DNA of 28,318 nt from Bacillota bacterium (GTDB taxonomy: Bacteria > Bacillota > Clostridia > Acetivibrionales > DSM-2933): the NCBI GenBank assembly GCA_023430975.1, contig JAEYYB010000066.1, positions 1 through 28,318 of the forward strand, given 5' to 3'. Of this stretch, positions 25,059 to 28,318 are shown piece after piece. The position numbers and the translations under genes are program-made. Under the pieces are notes generated by a model. That model saw only the letters and a list, made by a program, of their open reading frames with translations. It had not been told where the DNA came from and did not search any database. Position 1 is the first letter of the stretch. Each line of letters begins with the position of its first letter.

Positions 25059-25407
25059 CTAATCACCTCCTTTTTTATATTGTTTATAGATAACAAGCAA
25101 TTTTAATACTTGTAAATCCCATAATATGGTTTGTTACTGCGATAAAGGGACAACAAATATTATTTGAACAAAGAGGTATTTCCTCTAATATATTAAAAAC
25201 TTGGAGTTAATTTGCCTTGTGGCATTATAGTATCAAAAATGGATAAGTTTAGTAAGGTGCAAATATTCACGACTTTCGACATAAAACGTGAAACCTTTCA
25301 CGTGTGAATTCACGAAGTTGGGTAGATTTGAAAACGAGTAAATAGGTGAAGTTAATTAACATGCCTTAGTTAACAGAATACTAAATTGAAATTGGAAATC
25401 TCATTAA
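25059..25407. other. Upstream region of the RiPP operon with palindromes
   Basis: No gene seen apart from the ribosome site of the precursor. On the minus strand a perfect TATAAT (25229-25224) lies about 165 bases before the precursor start, but without a good -35, and a small hairpin AGAGG / CCTCT lies in the leader near 25171. Further up are two adjoining palindromes: ACGTGAAA-CC-TTTCACGT (25286-25303), directly followed by GTGAATTCAC (25304-25313). They could bind a dimeric regulator. No mobile-element gene or attachment site was found. Confidence 0.4.
25286..25313. promoter_or_regulatory. Double palindrome, possible operator
   Basis: An 8-bp perfect inverted repeat with a 2-base centre (ACGTGAAACCTTTCACGT) abuts a perfect 10-base palindrome GTGAATTCAC, and the two share CACGTGTG across their join. 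It lies about 60 bases upstream of the TATAAT that faces the RiPP operon. Function is inferred from symmetry only. Confidence 0.35.
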
Positions 25408-25502
25408 GAATTCGGTTTCATCAATATTGCTGGTTACAGTAAAAATGCCATTATTGATCCGGCAGGTAATAAACGTACTGCAACCGTTATGATTATGATG
25501 GA
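25408..25502 (+). pseudogene. Frameshifted 5' remnant of the Rhs gene
   Basis: In one frame this region reads GYSKNAIIDPAGNKRT, a typical Rhs/YD-repeat phrase. The matching continuation, RYDYDGLNRLVAEADPL, is in the next frame, starting near 25485. Loss of one base at about 25480-25487 explains the break. Upstream of 25408 the frame meets a stop and no further Rhs sequence is seen, so the N-terminal part of the gene is missing. Confidence 0.7.
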
Positions 25503-28112
25503 TTGAACAGACTGGTTGCAGAAGCAGATCCATTATCAAATGTTAAATACATTGGTTATGATGAATTAGGTAGGAAGACATGGGAAACTGACAGAAAAAA
25601 TCATAAGAGTACTGAGCCAAATGTATTTACTGTAGTCAATGATTTGGGTGCTACAGAGTATCGTATGAGGACCGTTTACACATACGATGATCTGGATATG
25701 CTCAGGAAAGTTACAAACGCTCTTGGCGAAGATACAGAGTATAAATATGATCTGGTTGGCAACATAAAGGAAATCAAAGACGGGGAGAAGAGAACTACCG
25801 CATTTGATTATAACCCGATTTACATGCTGATAAGCAAGACTGACGGCGATAGCAAAACAGAAACTTATGATTCATATGATCTTCTTGGCAACCTTTTACA
25901 GAAGACGGACAGAAATAAAAATGTCCATGTCTACATTTACAATGAATTTTATAAAGTAGAATCAGAAACTGTAACAGGAGTGGGGATATCCGACCAGCGT
26001 AAGTTCCATTATGATGCAGTTGGAAACATGGATCAGATTACTGATGAGACTGGTACCACAGTATTTACATACGATGTACTTAACAAACTGGATTACAAGA
26101 CACTGCCTGGTAACAAAGTTATTGACTATGATTATGATGAGGCAGGTAATTTAAGGTATCTAAAGGATCCTAACGGAAACGAGACAAATTACAAATATGA
26201 TGAATTAAACAGATTGAAGACGGTTTCAACAGTTGACGGTACGGCAACATACGCATATTATCTGAGCGGCAGCCGTAAATCATTGACACTTCCAAATAAA
26301 ACTGTTGCCACTTATGAATATGATGCAAGGAATGTGCTGACGAAGCTTGTTAATACAATTGGAACTGAAAATACCACTTATGAATATACATATGATGAGA
26401 ACAAGCTACAAACAAGCAAAACAGAGCCAAAAGGTAAGACCAGCTTTGTTTACGATGATCTTGGAAGATTAAAAAATGTAACTGAGCCTGGAGCAAGAGT
26501 AACAGAATATGCTTATGACCATGCAGGTAACCGCAGTGGTCAGATAGTAAAGGACACTTTTAACAAAGTTGATTCAAATATAGTTTACCACTATAATGGA
26601 GCAAATAGGCTTACAGATACACTAGAAGTAAGAAACGGCAAGAACATAGAGACTATTTACCAGTATGACAACAATGGAAACCAGACTAAGGTAACAGTAA
26701 AAGAAAATGAAACAATAACAGAAAGCAACTATACTTATGATGGGTTTAACCAGCTTAGAAAGGCATCATCTTCAGGAAGCCAGGACATTGTAAGCAAATA
26801 TAACGCTTTAGGTCAGAGAATCCAAAAGACTGTAGGAAATGTAACAACCATATTTTACTATGACGATAAAGATGTTATACTGGAAACAAGAAGTGATGGA
26901 GCATCGTTCTGGAATGTACAGGGTGTTAACCTAATAGCTCGTAAAACAGGCAATGATGTATTGTACTACAATTACAACGGTCACGGAGATGTAGTAAAAG
27001 TAACTGATAAAGCCGGAGCCAGAGTAAATGAGTATGACTATGATGTTTTCGGTAATTCAACATACACGTTGGAATCCAAGCAGAATCCATACAAGTACAG
27101 TGGTTATTACTTTGATGATGAGACAGGGTACTATTATCTGAATGCAAGGTTCTATGATCCGAAGATTGCAAGGTTTATATCGGAGGATACATATTCAGGT
27201 GAATACAACGACCCATTAAGCCTTAACCTGTATACATACTGTCAGAATGACCCCATAACCTATAACGATCCTAACGGTCATTTTCTCAATGTAGTTATTG
27301 GTGCTTTTATTGGTGGAGTAGTAAATACAGCTATAACAGCAGCAGCAGATTATATAGAACATGGCAAGTTCACAAAAGGCTTCAAGGACTATTCTGGAGC
27401 ATTTGTTGAAGGTGCGGTAGTTGGTGGTGCAGTGGCAGCTAATGGAGGAACATCTCTTATTGCAATGGCCGCATCAACGACTGTGGGATCAATGGCAGGC
27501 AATGCTGCCAAACAGTTTATAACGACTGGTAAAGTAGAATTAGGCGAAGTTGCTTTATCTGGTGTTGGAGGCCTTATAGGTGTTGGTGTAGGTAAAGCAT
27601 TAAGTGTTGTAGGTGGTAAAATCGTAGGTAACTTAGCCAAGACAGCCTTTGGTAAGTCGGTTATAGCTAAAGCAAAAAGCCTTACAAGCAAGGTAATGTC
27701 TAAGGTAAGTGGTGTTACTACGAAGATTAAGTCACTGGTGAAGGCTGAATCCAAGAAGTTTGGAAGTAAAGTGAAACCAAGACTATCATCAGGAGTAGGT
27801 AGCAATTATTCTCTTAATACGAAGTTCAAGGGTAAGTTTTCTGTTAAGGGAGCTAGTGATGTTGAACCAGGGATTGGTAACGGATCATCGATTGTGAAAA
27901 TGGAAGATGAGGTATTTAATCAGAATTTAGCAGAATCATATTTAAAAATAGAACCAGAAAAGATAGGTGACTATGTAATAAATGGGAACAAAGGAAAGGT
28001 AGGAGATACTTTTAATAGAAACATATTTTATATAAAGAAAAGTGGTAAGGAGAATATACGTGAGTTTAAAGAATTAGATCTACATGCCAATAATGGCACC
28101 AACAATGGATGA
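25503..28112 (+). CDS. Rhs/YD-repeat protein, 5'-truncated, probable pseudogene
   Basis: 869 codons of an Rhs-type polymorphic toxin or wall-associated protein. Residues 1-510 are a tandem of YD repeats (Y-x-Y-D-x-x-G/N-x), which form a beta-shell. The conserved Rhs core lies at about 515-592, with YKYSGYYFDDETGYYYLNAR, FYDPKIARFISEDT and LNLYTYCQNDPITYNDPNGH. After it come about 275 residues of variable tip: a Gly/Ala-rich hydrophobic stretch (about 593-700), a Lys/Ser-rich stretch and an unrecognised end. There is no ATG or ribosome site; the open frame is a continuation of a frameshifted upstream part, and only a TTG opens it. The frame also stays open for 67 codons past the TGA. It is probably not expressed as a complete protein. 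No immunity gene is visible before the window ends. Confidence 0.85.
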   Translation: MNRLVAEADPLSNVKYIGYDELGRKTWETDRKNHKSTEPNVFTVVNDLGATEYRMRTVYTYDDLDMLRKVTNALGEDTEYKYDLVGNIKEIKDGEKRTTAFDYNPIYMLISKTDGDSKTETYDSYDLLGNLLQKTDRNKNVHVYIYNEFYKVESETVTGVGISDQRKFHYDAVGNMDQITDETGTTVFTYDVLNKLDYKTLPGNKVIDYDYDEAGNLRYLKDPNGNETNYKYDELNRLKTVSTVDGTATYAYYLSGSRKSLTLPNKTVATYEYDARNVLTKLVNTIGTENTTYEYTYDENKLQTSKTEPKGKTSFVYDDLGRLKNVTEPGARVTEYAYDHAGNRSGQIVKDTFNKVDSNIVYHYNGANRLTDTLEVRNGKNIETIYQYDNNGNQTKVTVKENETITESNYTYDGFNQLRKASSSGSQDIVSKYNALGQRIQKTVGNVTTIFYYDDKDVILETRSDGASFWNVQGVNLIARKTGNDVLYYNYNGHGDVVKVTDKAGARVNEYDYDVFGNSTYTLESKQNPYKYSGYYFDDETGYYYLNARFYDPKIARFISEDTYSGEYNDPLSLNLYTYCQNDPITYNDPNGHFLNVVIGAFIGGVVNTAITAAADYIEHGKFTKGFKDYSGAFVEGAVVGGAVAANGGTSLIAMAASTTVGSMAGNAAKQFITTGKVELGEVALSGVGGLIGVGVGKALSVVGGKIVGNLAKTAFGKSVIAKAKSLTSKVMSKVSGVTTKIKSLVKAESKKFGSKVKPRLSSGVGSNYSLNTKFKGKFSVKGASDVEPGIGNGSSIVKMEDEVFNQNLAESYLKIEPEKIGDYVINGNKGKVGDTFNRNIFYIKKSGKENIREFKELDLHANNGTNNG

Positions 28113-28318
28113 AACATAGCTGAAAAAGTTGGTAAATATATTATAAGGCAAAAGCAAGAGAACGAGTTTTACTGGAGCTATAAAGCCCGTGAATTAGACG
28201 GTTCCGGGCAATCTCCATGCACCACGGATTGTTGCGTACCGAAAGGTAAAAGCACGAAGAATAGATTATATGCTAGAAGATTGCCCAGCTTAGCCTTAAT
28301 AAAATATTGTAGGTGATA
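28113..28318 (+). other. Tail of the Rhs frame and possible structured RNA segment
   Basis: In frame after the Rhs TGA the sequence reads NIAEKVGKYIIRQKQENEF and stays open to a TGA at 28314, so the TGA at 28110 may be a mutated Trp codon. Within it, GGGCAATCT (28206-28214) pairs perfectly with AGATTGCCC (28278-28286), and inside this lies TACC-GAAA-GGTA (28237-28248), a stem with a GNRA tetraloop. A competing pair GCCCG / CGGGC (28185-28189 with 28205-28209) also exists. No known RNA family was recognised, and the window ends here. Confidence 0.3.

Noticed and set aside
26926..27805. Minus-strand open frames of 81 and 138 codons inside the Rhs gene
   Set aside because: They mirror the YD repeats and the Gly/Ala-rich tip and have no ribosome sites or domain signs.
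28171..28210. Group II intron domain V (GAGC ... GTGAA ... ACGGTTC)
   Set aside because: The ends look similar, but the strands between them do not pair as domain V requires and no intron protein is nearby.

Overview
The window reads as chromosomal DNA of a low-GC, Gram-positive, anaerobe-like Firmicute of the Clostridia. This is an inference from strong GGAGG ribosome sites, the ywmB-murA pair, a CarD/YacL pair, and large fibronectin-III proteins with S-layer homology (SLH) repeats, a style common in cellulolytic cluster III clostridia. The species cannot be fixed from the sequence alone.

Layout. (1) 1-3990: minus-strand housekeeping block with pyrG (CTP synthase) under its own sigma-A promoter, and carD-yacL under another, each with hairpin terminators. 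(2) 4040-14017: plus-strand set of three secreted SLH proteins (1632, 1300 and 284 aa), preceded by a sequence matching a sigma-D (flagellar type) promoter. (3) 14235-16320: ywmB-murA, with a terminator. (4) 16667-18940: minus-strand genes for a 99-aa unknown, an HtrA-type membrane-anchored protease and a two-helix membrane protein. (5) 19187-19506: decayed, gene-poor DNA. (6) 19507-25058: a compact, conspicuously AT-rich minus-strand RiPP (ribosomally made, modified peptide) operon. It holds a 37-codon precursor peptide gene, a radical SAM/SPASM maturase with a PqqD-like N-terminus, a TldD-type metallopeptidase, an unrecognised 308-aa protein, and an ABC ATPase plus permease. The genes overlap or nearly touch, and a strong hairpin separates the precursor from the enzymes. 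(7) 25408-28318: an Rhs/YD-repeat gene broken at its 5' end by a frameshift and possibly at its 3' end by a stop.

Two dispersed palindromic repeat families cut across this layout. Family 1 (about 100 bp, five copies between 4117 and 16645, all in one orientation) has a conserved core with an asymmetric internal loop. Its arms differ between copies yet stay self-complementary. One copy is nested inside another, one is a half copy just upstream of a ribosome site, and one overlaps a gene end with a 28-bp direct repeat. Family 2 (about 85 bp, two copies) lies just downstream of yacL and htrA.

The best candidates for something undescribed are the RiPP operon, whose precursor has two cysteines, no acidic residues and a very hydrophobic C-terminus, and the covarying, nesting family 1 palindromes.
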